DNA of 64,000 bases from Colletes latitarsis (Eukaryota > Arthropoda > Insecta > Hymenoptera > Colletidae), in the NCBI RefSeq assembly GCF_051014445.1, contig NC_135137.1:15129501-15193500 (forward strand), written 5' to 3'. The position numbers and the translations under genes are program-made. The notes below the pieces were generated by a model. The model was given only the letters and a program-made list of their open reading frames with translations, did not search any database and had not been told where the DNA came from. Below are positions 25,657-38,088 of this stretch, piece after piece (position 1 is the first letter of the stretch; each line of letters opens with the position of its first letter).

Positions 25657-25670
25657 CTGAACCACACTGA
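25657..25670 (+). repeat. 23-bp deletion junction without hairpin neighbour
   Basis: Same junction. This monomer is further shortened by one base, in aaacctggtccgattaat. Confidence 0.83.
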
Positions 25671-26514
25671 AACTGTCAATTAAACCTGGTCCGATTAATA
25701 TTTTAAAGGATACCGACGGTTATGTCTGGGTTAGGTCTGGTATTTGGAATCATCTGCCTCATACTTTCGCATTTTTCGCTTACTTGTTGGCCAGATCCTC
25801 GGTTTTTTCCGGTTTGGATCACGTAATAATGTGGTACCACACTGAAACAGACAAATAAGCCTGGTTCCGATTAATATTTTAGGCGATAACGCCGGTTATG
25901 TCTGGGTTAGTTCTGGTATTTGCAATCATCCGGCTCGTACTTTCGCATTTTTCGAATACTTGTTGGCCAGATCCTGGGCTTTTTCTGGTTAGGATCACGT
26001 ATTAATGTGGTACCACACTCAAATTGTCAATAAAACCTGGATCCGATTAATATTTTAGAGGATAACGCCGGTTATGTCTGCGTTAGGTCTGGTATTTGCC
26101 ATCATCTAGCTCATACTTTCGCTTTTTTCGCATACTTGAATGACCAGATCCTGGGCTTTTTCTGGTTAGGATCACGTATTAATTTGGTACCACACTCAAA
26201 TTGTCAATAAAACCTGGTTCCGATTAATATTTTAGAGGATAACGCCGGTTAGGTTTGTGTTAGGTCCGGTATTTGCTATAATCTGGCTCATACTTTCGCT
26301 ACTTTGGCATACTTGTTGGCCAGATCCTGGGTTTTTTTCTGGTTAGGACCACGTAGTAATGTGGTACCACACCGAAACAGTCACTTAAACCTTGATCCGG
26401 TTAATATTTCAGAGGATAACGCCGGTTATGTCTGGGTTAATTCTGGTATTTGCAAACATCTAGGTCATACTTTCGCATCTTTCGCGTACTTGTTGGCCGG
26501 ATCCTGGCCTCTTT

Positions 26515-26699
26515 CTGAACCACACTGAAACTGTCAATTAAACCTGGTTCCGATTTATATTTTAGAGGATAACGCCGGTTATGTCTGGGTTAGTTCTCGT
26601 ATTTGCTATAATCTGGCTCGTACTTTCGCATTTTTCGCATACTTGTTGGCCAGATCCTTGATTTTTTCTGGTTCCGATCACGTGGTACAGTTGTACCAC
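26515..26699 (+). repeat. Deletion plus hairpin pair 4
   Basis: The deletion junction is at 26517/26518 and the perfect hairpin is at 26682-26699. It is a relative of pair 3, with cctctttctgaacc in place of cctttttctgaacc. Confidence 0.88.
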
Positions 26700-27734
26700 A
26701 CCGAAACAGTCGATTAAACCTGGTTCCGATTAATATTTTAAAGGATACCGCCGGTTATGTCTGGGTTAGGTCTGGTATTTGGAATCATCTGCCTCATACT
26801 TTCGCATTTCTCGCTTACTTGTTGGCCAGATCCTGGGCTTTTTCTGGTTTGGATCACGTATTAATGTGGTACCACACTCAAATTGTCAATGAAACCTGGT
26901 TCCGATTAATAGTTTAGAGGAGAACGCCGGTTTTGCCTGCGTTAGGTCTGCTATTTGCCATCCTCTAGCTCATACTTTCGCTTTTTTCGCATACTTGTTG
27001 GCCAGATCCTGGGCTTTTTCTGGTTTGGATCACGTAGTAATATGGTACCACACCGATACAGTAAATTTAACCTGGATTCGATCAATGTTTTAGGGGATAA
27101 CACGGGTTAGGGCTGGGTTACGTCTGGTATTTGCAATCATGTGTCTCATACTTTCGTATGTTTCGCATACTTGTTGGCCAGATCCTGGCCTTTTTCGCGT
27201 TTGTTTCCCGTAGTAATGTGGTACCACACTGTAACAGTCAATTAAACCCCGTTCCGATTAATATTTTAGAGGACAACGCCGGTTATGCTTGGGTTAGGTC
27301 TGGTATTTGCTCTCATCTGCCTCGTACTTTCGCAGTTTTCGCATACTTGAATGGGCAGATCCTGGATTCTTTTCCGGTTAGGACAGGTAATAAAGTGGTA
27401 CCGCGCTGAAACGGTCAATTAAACCTGGTTTCGATCAAAATTTTAGAGGATGACGCTAGTTATGTCTGGGTTAGTTCTGGTATTTCCAATCATCTGGCTC
27501 GTGCTTTCGCATTTTTCGCATACTTGTTGGCCAGATCCTGGGCTTTTTCTGGTTTGGATCACGTAGTAATATGGTACCACACCGATACAGTAAATTTAAC
27601 CTGGATTCGATCAATATTTTAGGGGATAACACGGGTTAGGGCTGGGTTACGTCTGGTATTTGCAATCATGTGTCTCATACTTTCGTATATTTCGCATACT
27701 TGTTGGCCATATCCTGGGCTTTTTCTGATTTGGA

Positions 27735-29853
27735 TCACGTAGTAATATGGTACCACACCGAAACAGTCAACTAAACCTGGATCCGATTAATATTTTAGAG
27801 GATAACGCCGGTTATGGCTGGGTTAGGTCTGGTATTTGCCATCATCTAGCTCATACTTTCGCTTTTTTAGCATCCTTGAATGACCAGATCCTTGGCTTTT
27901 TCAGGTTTGGATTACGTAGCAATGCTGTACCACTCCGAAACAGTCAATGAAACCTTGTTCCCATTAATATTTTAGAGGATAACGCCGGTTAGGTTTGTGT
28001 TAGGTCCGGTATTTGCTATAATCTGGCTCATACTTTCGCTACTTTAGCATACTTGTTGGCCAGATCCTGGGTTTTTTTCTGGTTAGGACCACGTAGTAAT
28101 GTGGTACCACACCGAAACAGTCAATTAAACCTTGTTCCGATTAATATTTTAGAGGATAACGCCGGTTATGTCTGGGTTAGTTCTGGTATTTGCTATAATC
28201 TGGCTCGTACTTTCACATTTTTCGCATACTTGTTGGCCAGATCCTGGGTTTTTTCTGGTTCCGATCACGTGGTACAGTTGTACCACACTGGAACAGTCAA
28301 TTAATCCTGGTTCCGATTATTATTTTAGCGGATAACGCCGGTTATCTCTGGGTTAGGTCTGGTATTTGGAATCATCTGCCTCATACATTCGCATTTTTCG
28401 CTTACTTGTTGGCCAGATCCTGGGCTTTTTATGGTTTGGATCACGTAGTAATATGGTACCACACCGATACAGTAAATTTTACCTGGATTCGATCAATATT
28501 TTAGGGGATAACACGGGTTAGGGCTGGGTTACGTCTGGTATTTGCAATCATGTGTCTCATACTTTCGTACGTTTCGCATACTTGTTGGCCATATCCTGGG
28601 TTTTCTTCTGGATTGGATCACGTAGTAATATGGCACCACACTGAAACAGTAAATTCAACCTGGTTCCGAGTAATATTTTGGAGATTAACGCCGGTTAGGT
28701 CCGGGTTACGTCTGGTATTTGCAATCATCTATCTCATACTTTCGCATTTTTCGCATACTTGATTGGCCAGATCCTGGGCTTTTTCTGGTTTGGATCACGT
28801 AGTAATGTGGCACCACACTGTAATAGTCAATTAAACCGCGTCCCGATTAATATTTTAGGGGATAACGCCGGTGATGTCTGGGTCAGGTCTGGTATTTGCC
28901 TTCATCTGGCTCGAATTTTCGCATTTTTCGCATACTTGTTGGCCAGATCCTGCCCTTTTTCTGGTTAGGATCACGTATTAATGTGGTACCACACTCAAAT
29001 TGTCAATAAAACCTGGTTCCGATTAATATTTTAGAGGAGAACGCCGGTTATGCCTGGGTTAGCTCTGGTATTTGCCATCATCTACCTCCTACTTTCGCTT
29101 TTTTCGCATACTTGAATGACCAGATCCAGTGCCTTTTCTGGTTTGGATCACGTAGTAATGTGGTACCACACTGTAATAGTCAATTAATCCTGGTTCCGAT
29201 TATTATTTTAGAGGATAACGCCGGCTATGTCTGGGTTAGGTCTGGTATTTATCATCATCTGACTCAGATTTTCGGATTCTTCGCATACTTGTTGGCCAGA
29301 TCCTGGGTTTTTTCTGGTTTGGATCACGTAGTAATGTGGTACCACACCGAAACAGTCGATTAAACCTGGTTCCGATTAATATTTTAAAGGATAGCGCCGG
29401 TTATGTCTGGGTTAGGTCTGGTATTTGGAATCATCTGCCTCATACTTTCGCATTTTTCGCTTACTTGTTGGCCAGAAACCTCGGTTTTTTCCGGTTTAGA
29501 TCACGTAATAATGTGGTACCACACTGAAACAGTCAAATAAACCTGGTTCCGATTAATATTTTAGGCGATAACGCCGGTTATGTCTGGGTTAGTTCTGGTA
29601 TTTGCAACCATCTGGCTCGTGCTTTCGCATTTTTCGCATACTTGTTGGCCGGATCCTGGGCTTTTTCTGGTTTGGATCACGTAGTAATATGATACCACAC
29701 CGATACAGTAAATTTAACCTGGATTCGATCAATATTTTAGGGGATAACACGGGTTAGCGCTGGGTTACGTCTGGTATTTGCAATCATGTGTCTCATACTT
29801 TCGTATGATTCGCATACTTGTTGGCCATATCCTGGGTATTTTTCTGGTTGGGC
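27735..29853 (+). repeat. Tandem duplication of 2119 bp, copy 1
   Basis: This copy is followed directly by a second one at 29854-31972. The 2119-bp unit is 12 monomers. The crossover point lies within tcacgtagtaatatgg. Only about three substitutions were seen (near 27903, 28335 and 29607). The unit carries the hairpin monomer near 28269, classes D, F, G, B, C and A in order, and a rare one with agaaacctcgg. Confidence 0.93.
28269..28286. repeat. 18-bp hairpin variant (solitary), in the 2119-bp unit
   Basis: Perfect 8-bp arms in copy 1 of the 2119-bp duplication, preceded by a full-length class D-derived monomer. Confidence 0.9.
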
Positions 29854-31972
29854 TCACGTAGTAATATGGTACCACACCGAAACAGTCAACTAAACCTGGA
29901 TCCGATTAATATTTTAGAGGATAACGCCGGTTATGGCTGGGTTAGGTCTGGTATTTGCCATCATCTAGCTCATACTTTCGCTTTTTTAGCATCCTTGAAT
30001 GACCAGATCCTTGGCTTTTTCTGGTTTGGATTACGTAGCAATGCTGTACCACTCCGAAACAGTCAATGAAACCTTGTTCCCATTAATATTTTAGAGGATA
30101 ACGCCGGTTAGGTTTGTGTTAGGTCCGGTATTTGCTATAATCTGGCTCATACTTTCGCTACTTTAGCATACTTGTTGGCCAGATCCTGGGTTTTTTTCTG
30201 GTTAGGACCACGTAGTAATGTGGTACCACACCGAAACAGTCAATTAAACCTTGTTCCGATTAATATTTTAGAGGATAACGCCGGTTATGTCTGGGTTAGT
30301 TCTGGTATTTGCTATAATCTGGCTCGTACTTTCACATTTTTCGCATACTTGTTGGCCAGATCCTGGGTTTTTTCTGGTTCCGATCACGTGGTACAGTTGT
30401 ACCACACTGGAACAGTCAATTAATCCTGGTTCCGATTATTATTTTAGCGGAGAACGCCGGTTATCTCTGGGTTAGGTCTGGTATTTGGAATCATCTGCCT
30501 CATACATTCGCATTTTTCGCTTACTTGTTGGCCAGATCCTGGGCTTTTTATGGTTTGGATCACGTAGTAATATGGTACCACACCGATACAGTAAATTTTA
30601 CCTGGATTCGATCAATATTTTAGGGGATAACACGGGTTAGGGCTGGGTTACGTCTGGTATTTGCAATCATGTGTCTCATACTTTCGTACGTTTCGCATAC
30701 TTGTTGGCCATATCCTGGGTTTTCTTCTGGATTGGATCACGTAGTAATATGGCACCACACTGAAACAGTAAATTCAACCTGGTTCCGAGTAATATTTTGG
30801 AGATTAACGCCGGTTAGGTCCGGGTTACGTCTGGTATTTGCAATCATCTATCTCATACTTTCGCATTTTTCGCATACTTGATTGGCCAGATCCTGGGCTT
30901 TTTCTGGTTTGGATCACGTAGTAATGTGGCACCACACTGTAATAGTCAATTAAACCGCGTCCCGATTAATATTTTAGGGGATAACGCCGGTGATGTCTGG
31001 GTCAGGTCTGGTATTTGCCTTCATCTGGCTCGAATTTTCGCATTTTTCGCATACTTGTTGGCCAGATCCTGCCCTTTTTCTGGTTAGGATCACGTATTAA
31101 TGTGGTACCACACTCAAATTGTCAATAAAACCTGGTTCCGATTAATATTTTAGAGGAGAACGCCGGTTATGCCTGGGTTAGCTCTGGTATTTGCCATCAT
31201 CTACCTCCTACTTTCGCTTTTTTCGCATACTTGAATGACCAGATCCAGTGCCTTTTCTGGTTTGGATCACGTAGTAATGTGGTACCACACTGTAATAGTC
31301 AATTAATCCTGGTTCCGATTATTATTTTAGAGGATAACGCCGGCTATGTCTGGGTTAGGTCTGGTATTTATCATCATCTGACTCAGATTTTCGGATTCTT
31401 CGCATACTTGTTGGCCAGATCCTGGGTTTTTTCTGGTTTGGATCACGTAGTAATGTGGTACCACACCGAAACAGTCGATTAAACCTGGTTCCGATTAATA
31501 TTTTAAAGGATAGCGCCGGTTATGTCTGGGTTAGGTCTGGTATTTGGAATCATCTGCCTCATACTTTCGCATTTTTCGCTTACTTGTTGGCCAGAAACCT
31601 CGGTTTTTTCCGGTTTAGATCACGTAATAATGTGGTACCACACTGAAACAGTCAAATAAACCTGGTTCCGATTAATATTTTAGGCGATAACGCCGGTTAT
31701 GTCTGGGTTAGTTATGGTATTTGCAACCATCTGGCTCGTGCTTTCGCATTTTTCGCATACTTGTTGGCCGGATCCTGGGCTTTTTCTGGTTTGGATCACG
31801 TAGTAATATGATACCACACCGATACAGTAAATTTAACCTGGATTCGATCAATATTTTAGGGGATAACACGGGTTAGCGCTGGGTTACGTCTGGTATTTGC
31901 AATCATGTGTCTCATACTTTCGTATGATTCGCATACTTGTTGGCCATATCCTGGGTATTTTTCTGGTTGGGC
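29854..31972 (+). repeat. Tandem duplication of 2119 bp, copy 2
   Basis: This is the second copy of the 12-monomer unit. Its right end is at ggctcacgta near 31979, after which the sequence continues with ttaatgtggtgcc, whereas copy 1 at the same place joins the start of copy 2. Confidence 0.93.
30388..30405. repeat. 18-bp hairpin variant (solitary), duplicate of 28269
   Basis: This is the copy carried by the second 2119-bp unit, at exactly that shift, with unchanged arms. Confidence 0.9.
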
Positions 31973-32106
31973 TCACGTATTAATGTGGTGCCACACTGAT
32001 ATAGTCAATTCAACCTGGTTCCGAGTAATATTTTGGAGAATAACGCCGGTTATGTCTGGGTTAGGTCTGGTATTTGCAAACATCTAGCTCATACTTTCGC
32101 ATGTTT

Positions 32107-33340
32107 CGCATACTTGATGGCCAGATCGTGGCGTTTTTCTGGATTGGATCACGTAGTAATATGGCACCACACTGAAACAGTCAATTCAACCTGGTTCCGA
32201 GTAATATTTTGGAGATTAACGCCGGTTAGGTCCGGGTTACGTCTGGTATTTGCAATCATCTAGCCCATACTTTCGCATTTTTCGAATACTTGTTGGCCAG
32301 ATCCTGGCATTTTTTTGGTTTGGATCACGCAGTAATGTGGTACCACACCGAAACAGTCAACTAAACCTGGATTCGATTAATATTTTAGAGGACAACGCCG
32401 GTTATGCTTGGGTTAGGTCTGGTATTTGCCCTCATCTGGCTCGTACTTTCGTAGTTTTCGCATACTTGAATGGGCAGATCCCGGATTCTTTTCCGGTTGG
32501 GTCACGTAATAAAGTCGTAACGCGCTGAAACGGTCAATTAAACCTGGTTTCGATCAAAATTTTAGAGGATAACGCTGGTTATTTCTGGGTTAGTTCTGGT
32601 ATTTGCAATCATCTGGCTCGTGCTTTCGCATTTTTCGCATACTTGTTGGCCACATCCTGGGCTTTTTCTGGTTTGGATCACGTAGTAATATGGTACCACA
32701 CCGAAACAGTCAACTAAACCTGGTTCCGATTAATATTTTAAAGGATACCGCCGGTTATGTCTGGGTTAGGTCTGGTATTTAGAATCATCTGCCTCATACT
32801 TTCGCATTTTTCGCTTACTTGTTGGCCAGATCCTGGGCTTTTTATGGTTTGGATCACGTAGTAATGTGGTACCACACTGTAATAGTCAATTAAACCTCAT
32901 CCCGATTAATATTTTAGGGGATAACGCCGGTTATGCCTGGGTTAGGTCTGGTATTTGCAATCATCTGGCTCGTGCTTTCGCATTTTTCGCATACTTGTTG
33001 GCCAGATCCTGGGCTTTTTCTGGTTTGGATCACGTAGTAATATGGTACCACACCGATACAGTAAATTTAACCTGAATTCGATCAATATTTTAGGGGATAA
33101 CACGGGTTAGGGCTGGGTTACGTCTGGTATTTGCAATCATGTGTCTCATACTTTCGTATGTTTCGCATACTTGTTGGCCATATCCTGGGTTTTTTTCTGG
33201 ATTGGATCACGTAGTAATATGGCACCACACTGAAACAGTCAATTCAACCTGGTTCCGAGTAATATTTTGGAGATTAGCGCCGGTGAGGTCCGGGTTACGT
33301 CTGGTATTTGCAATCATCTATCTCATACTTTCGCATTTTT
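32107..33340 (+). repeat. Tandem duplication of 1234 bp, copy 1
   Basis: The 1234-bp unit is seven monomers and is followed directly by its second copy. About nine substitutions between copies were seen, or roughly 99.3% identity, so it appears somewhat older than the flanking duplications. The junction is in cgcatacttgat. Confidence 0.9.
33026..33202 (+). repeat. Monomer class F exemplar (gatacagtaaatttaacc type)
   Basis: Class F has gtaatatggtaccacaccga then tacagtaaatttaacct, gattcgatcaatattttagg and ggataacacgggttagggct. The second variable segment is caatcatgtgtctcatactt followed by tcgtatgtttcgc, and the core is altered to ttggccatatcctgg. The palindrome is reduced to TGGTACCA. The unit is 177 bp. 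The catgtgtctcatac signature recurs near 3182, 8452, 8980, 14925, 19266, 24186, 27139, 28551, 30670, 35432, 38931, 47163, 48197, 55580 and 61578. Confidence 0.85.
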
Positions 33341-33378
33341 CGCATACTTGATGGCCAGATCGTGGCGTTTTTCTGGAT
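33203..33378 (+). repeat. Monomer class G exemplar (gcaccac / ttccgagtaat type)
   Basis: Class G reads gtaatatggcaccacactga, so the palindrome is lost. It continues with cagtcaattcaacctggttc, cgagtaatattttggagatt and ggtccgggttacgtctgg, then caatcatctatctcatactt. It commonly follows class F. The next monomer often starts with gaatggccagaccctggcc and the unusual ttcgcgtttgtttcccgtag, as near 19680, 21800, 23180, 24600, 43525, 49825, 53875, 58460 and 59870. Confidence 0.82.
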
Positions 33379-34574
33379 TGGATCACGTAGTAATATGGCA
33401 CCACACTGAAACAGTCAATTCAACCTGGTTCCGAGTAATATTTTGGAGATTAACGCCGGTTAGGTGCGGGTTACGTCTGGTATTTGCAATCATCTAGCCC
33501 ATACTTTCGCATTTTTCGAATACTTGTTGGCCAGATCCTGGCATTTTTTTGGTTTGGATCACGCAGTAATGTGGTACCACACCGAAACAGTCAACTAAAC
33601 CTGGATTCGATTAATATTTTAGAGGACAACGCCGGTTATGCTTGGGTTAGGTCTGGTATTTGCCCTCATCTGGCTCGTACTTTCGTAGTTTTCGCATACT
33701 TGAATGGGCAGATCCCGGATTCTTTTCCGGTTGGGTCACGTAATAAAGTGGTACCGCGCTGAAACGGTCAATTAAACCTGGTTTCGATCAAAATTTTAGA
33801 GGATAACGCTGGTTATGTCTGGGTTAGTTCTGGTATTTGCAATCATCTGGCTCGTGCTTTCGCATTTTTCGCATACTTGTTGGCCACATCCTGGGCTTTT
33901 TCTGGTTTGGATCACGCAGTAATATGGTACCACACCGAAACAGTCAACTAAACCTGGTTCCGATTAATATTTTAAAGGATACCGCCGGTTATGTCTGGGT
34001 TAGGTCTGGTATTTAGAATCATCTGCCTCATAATTTCGCATTTTTCGCTTACTTGTTGGCCAGATCCTGGGCTTTTTATGGTTTGGATCATGTAGTAATG
34101 TGGTACCACACTGTAATAGTCAATTAAACCTCGTCCCGATTAATATTTTAGGGGATAACGCCGGTTATGCCTGGGTTAGGTCTGGTATTTGCAATCATCT
34201 GGCTCGTGCTTTCGCATTTTTCGCATACTTGTTGGCCAGATCCTGGGCTTTTTCTGGTTTGGATCACGTAGTAATATGGTACCACACCGATACAGTAAAT
34301 TTAACCTGAATTCGATCAATATTTTAGGGGATAACACGGGTTAGGGCTGGGTTACGTCTGGTATTTGCAATCATGTGTCTCATACTTTCGTATGTTTCGC
34401 ATACTTGTTGGCCATATCCTGGGTTTTTTTCTGGATTGGATCACGTAGTAATATGGCACCACACTGAAACAGTCAATTCAACCTGGTTCCGAGTAATATT
34501 TTGGAGATTAGCGCCGGTTAGGTCCGGGTTACGTCTGGTATTTGCAATCATCTATCTCATACTTTCGCATTTTT
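33341..34574 (+). repeat. Tandem duplication of 1234 bp, copy 2
   Basis: This is the second seven-monomer copy. Private changes include atcacgcagtaatatgg near 33916, cataatttcg near 34030 and catgtagtaatg near 34089. It ends about 15 bases before the 3499-bp unit begins. Confidence 0.9.
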
Positions 34575-34928
34575 CGCATACTTGATTGGCCAGATCCTGG
34601 GCTTTTTCTGGTTTGGATCACGTAGTAATGTGGCACCACACTGTAATAGTCAATTAAACCTCGTCCCGATTAATATTTTAGGGGATAACGCCGGTGATGT
34701 CTGGGTCAGGTCTGGTATTTGCCTTCATCTGGCTCGAATTTTCGCATTTTTCGCATACTTGTTGGCCAGATCCTGCCCTTTTTCTCGTTAGGATCACGTA
34801 TTAATGTGGTACCACACTCAAATTGTCAATAAAACCTGGTTCCGATTAATATTTTAGAGGACAACGCCGGTTATGCCTGGGTTAGGTCTGGTATTTGCCA
34901 TCATCTACCTCCTACTTTCGCTTTTTTC

Positions 34929-35280
34929 GCATACTTGTTGGCCAGATCCTGGGTTTTTTCTGGTTTGGATCACGTAGTAATGTGGTACCACACCGAAACA
35001 GTCGATTAAACCTGGTTCCGATTAATATTTTAAAGGATACCGCCGGTTATGTCTGGGTTAGGTCTGGTATTTGGAATCATCTGCCTCATACTTTCGCATT
35101 TTTCGCATACTTGTTGGCCAGATCCTGGGTTTTTTCTGGTTTGGATCACGTAGTAATGTGGTACCACACCGAAACAGTCGATTAAACCTGGTTCCGATTA
35201 ATATTTTAAAGGATACCGCCGGTTATGTCTGGGTTAGGTCTGGTATTTGGAATCATCTGCCTCATACTTTCGCATTTTTC
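34929..35280 (+). repeat. Adjacent near-identical class A monomers
   Basis: The 176-bp unit at 34929-35104 is repeated at 35105-35280. Both contain cagtcgattaaacc, aaaggataccgcc and ggaatcatctgcc. The pair is copied again at 38428-38779 inside the 3499-bp duplication, so it arose before that event. Confidence 0.85.
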
Positions 35281-36192
35281 GCATACTTGTTGGCCACATC
35301 CTGGGCTTTTTCTGGTTTGGATCACGTAGTAATATGGTACCACACCGATACAGTAAATTAAACCTGGATTCGATCAATATTTTAGGGGATAACACTGGTT
35401 AGGGCTGGGTTACGTCTGGTATTTGCAATCATGTGTCTCATACTTTCGTATGTTTCGCATACTTGTTGGCCATATCCTCGGCTTTTTCTGGTTTGGATCA
35501 GGTAGTAATATGGTACCACACCGAAACAGTCAACTAAACCTGGATCCGATTAATATTTTAGAGGATAACGCCGGTTATGGCTGGGTTAGGTCTGGTATTT
35601 GCAAACATCTAGCTCATACTTTCGCATTTTTCGCATACTTGATGGCCAGATCGTGGCGTTTTTCTGGATTGGATCACGTAGTAATATGGCACCACACTGA
35701 AACAGTCAATTCAACCTGGTTCCGAGTAATATTTTGGAGATTAACGCCGGTTAGGTCCGGGTTACGTCTGGTATTTGCAATCATCTAGCCCATACTTTCG
35801 CATTTTTCGAATACTTGTTGGCCAGATCCTGGCATTTATTTGGTTTGGATCACGCAGTAATGTGGTACCACACCGAAACAGTCAACTAAACCTGGATTCG
35901 ATTAATATTTTAGAGGACAACGCCGGTTATGCTTGGGTTAGGTCTGGTATTTGCCCTCATCTGGCTCGTACTTTCGCAGTTTTCGCATACTTGAATGGGC
36001 AGATCCTGGATTCTTTTCCGGTTAGGTCACGTAATAAAGTGGTACCGCGCTGAAACGGTCAATTAAACCTGGTTTCGATCAAAATTTTAGAGGATAACGC
36101 TGGTTATGTCTGGGTTAGTTCTGGTATTTGCAATCATCTGGCTCGTGCTTTCGCATTTCTCGCATACTTGTTGGCCAGATCCTGGGCTTTTT

Positions 36193-36377
36193 CTGAACCA
36201 CACTGAAACTGTCAATTAAACCTGATTCCGATTTATATTTTAGAGGATAACGCCGGTTATGTCTGGGTTAGTTCTGGTATTTGCTATAATCTGGCTCGTA
36301 CTTTCGCATTTTTCGCATATTTGTTGGCCAGATCCTGGGTTTTTTCTGGTTCCGATCACGTGGTAGAGTTGTGCCAC
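36193..36377 (+). repeat. Deletion plus degraded hairpin pair 5
   Basis: The deletion junction is at 36195/36196. The hairpin at 36360-36377 reads GTGGTAGAGTTGTGCCAC, with two changes that break two arm pairs. Confidence 0.87.
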
Positions 36378-38088
36378 ACTGGAACAGTCAATTAATCCTG
36401 GTTCCGATTATTATTTTAGCGGATAACGCCGGTTATCTCTGGGTTAGGTCTGGTATTTATCATCATCTGACTCAGATTTTCGGATTCTTCGCATACTTGT
36501 TGGCCAGATCCTGGGTTTTTTCTGGTTTGGATCACGTAGTAAAGTGGTACCACACCGAAACAGTCGATTAAACCTGGTTCCGATTAATATTTTAAAGGAT
36601 ACCGCCGGTTATGTCTGGGTTAGGTCTGGCATTTGGAATCATCTGCCTCATACTTTCGCATTTTTCGCTTACTTGTTGGCCAGATCCTGGGCTTTTTCTG
36701 GTTTGGATCACGTAGTAATATGGTACCACACCGACACAGTAAATTTAACCTGGATTCGATTAATATTTTAGGCGATAACGCCGGTTATGTCTGGGTTAGT
36801 TCAGGTATTTGCAACCATCTGGCTCGTGCTTTCGCATTTTTCGCATACTTGTTGGCCAGATCCTGGGCTTTTTCTGGTTTGGATCACGTAGTAATATGGT
36901 ACCACACCGATACAGTAAATTTAACCTGGATTCGAACAATATTTTAGGGGATAACACGGGTTAGGGCTGGGTTACGTCTGGTATTTGCAATCATCTGGCT
37001 CGTACTTTCGCATTTATCGCATACTTTTTGGCCAGGTCCTGGGTTTCCTCTGGTTTGGATCAGGTAGTAATGTGGTACCACAACGAAACAGTCAATTAAA
37101 CCTAGTTGCGGTTAATATTTTGGAGGATAACGCCGGTTATGTCTGGGTTAGGTCTGGTATTTGCAAACATCTAGCTCATACTTTCGCATTTTTCGCATAC
37201 TTGATGGCCAGATCGTGGCCTTTTTCTGGATTGGATCACGTAGTAGTGTGGTACCACACTCAAATTGTCAATAAAACCTGGTTCCGATTAATAGTTTAGA
37301 GGAGAACGCCGGTTATGCCTGCGTTAGGTCTGCTATTTGCCATCTTCTAGCTCATACTTTCGCATTTTTCGCATACTTGATGGCCAGATCGTGGCCTTTT
37401 TCTGGATTGGATCACGTAGTAATATGGCACCACACTGAAACAGTCAATTCAACCTGGTTCCGAGTAATATTTTGAAGATTAACGCCGGTTACGTCCGGGT
37501 TACGTCTGGTATTTGCAATCATCTATCTCATACTTTCGCATTTTTCGCATACTTGAATGGCCAGACCCTGGCCTTTTTCGCGTTTGTTTCTCGTAGTTGT
37601 GGTACCACACTGTAACAGTCAATTAATCCCCGTTCCGATTAATATTTTAGAGGATAACGCCGGTCATGCTTGGGTTAGGTCTGGTATTTCCCCTCATCTG
37701 GCTCGTACTTTCGCAGTTTTCGCATACTTGAATGGGCAGATCCTGGATTCTTTTCCGGTTAGGTCACGTAATAAAGTGGTACCGCTCTGAAACGGTCAAT
37801 TAAACCTGGTTTCGATCAAAATTTTAGAGGATAACGCTGGTTATGTCTGGGTTAGTTCTGGTATTTGCAATCATCTGGCTCGTGCTTTCGCATTTTTCGC
37901 ATACTTGTTGGCCAGATCCTGGGCTTTTTCTGGTTTGGATCACGTAGTAATATGGTACCATACCGAAACAGTCAACTAAACCTGGATCCGATTAATATTT
38001 TAGAGGATAACGCCGGTTATGTCTGGGTTAGGTCTGGTATTTGCCATCATCTAGCTCATACTTTCGCTTTTTTCGCATACTTGAATGA

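Larger units (their letters stand above)
34590..38088 (+). repeat. Tandem duplication of 3499 bp, copy 1
   Basis: The 3499-bp unit is about 20 monomers, including one with the 23-bp deletion and its degraded hairpin neighbour. About three substitutions separate it from copy 2 (near 35407, 36903 and 37315), or about 99.9% identity. Within it, 34929-35104 and 35105-35280 are adjacent near-identical class A monomers. Confidence 0.94.
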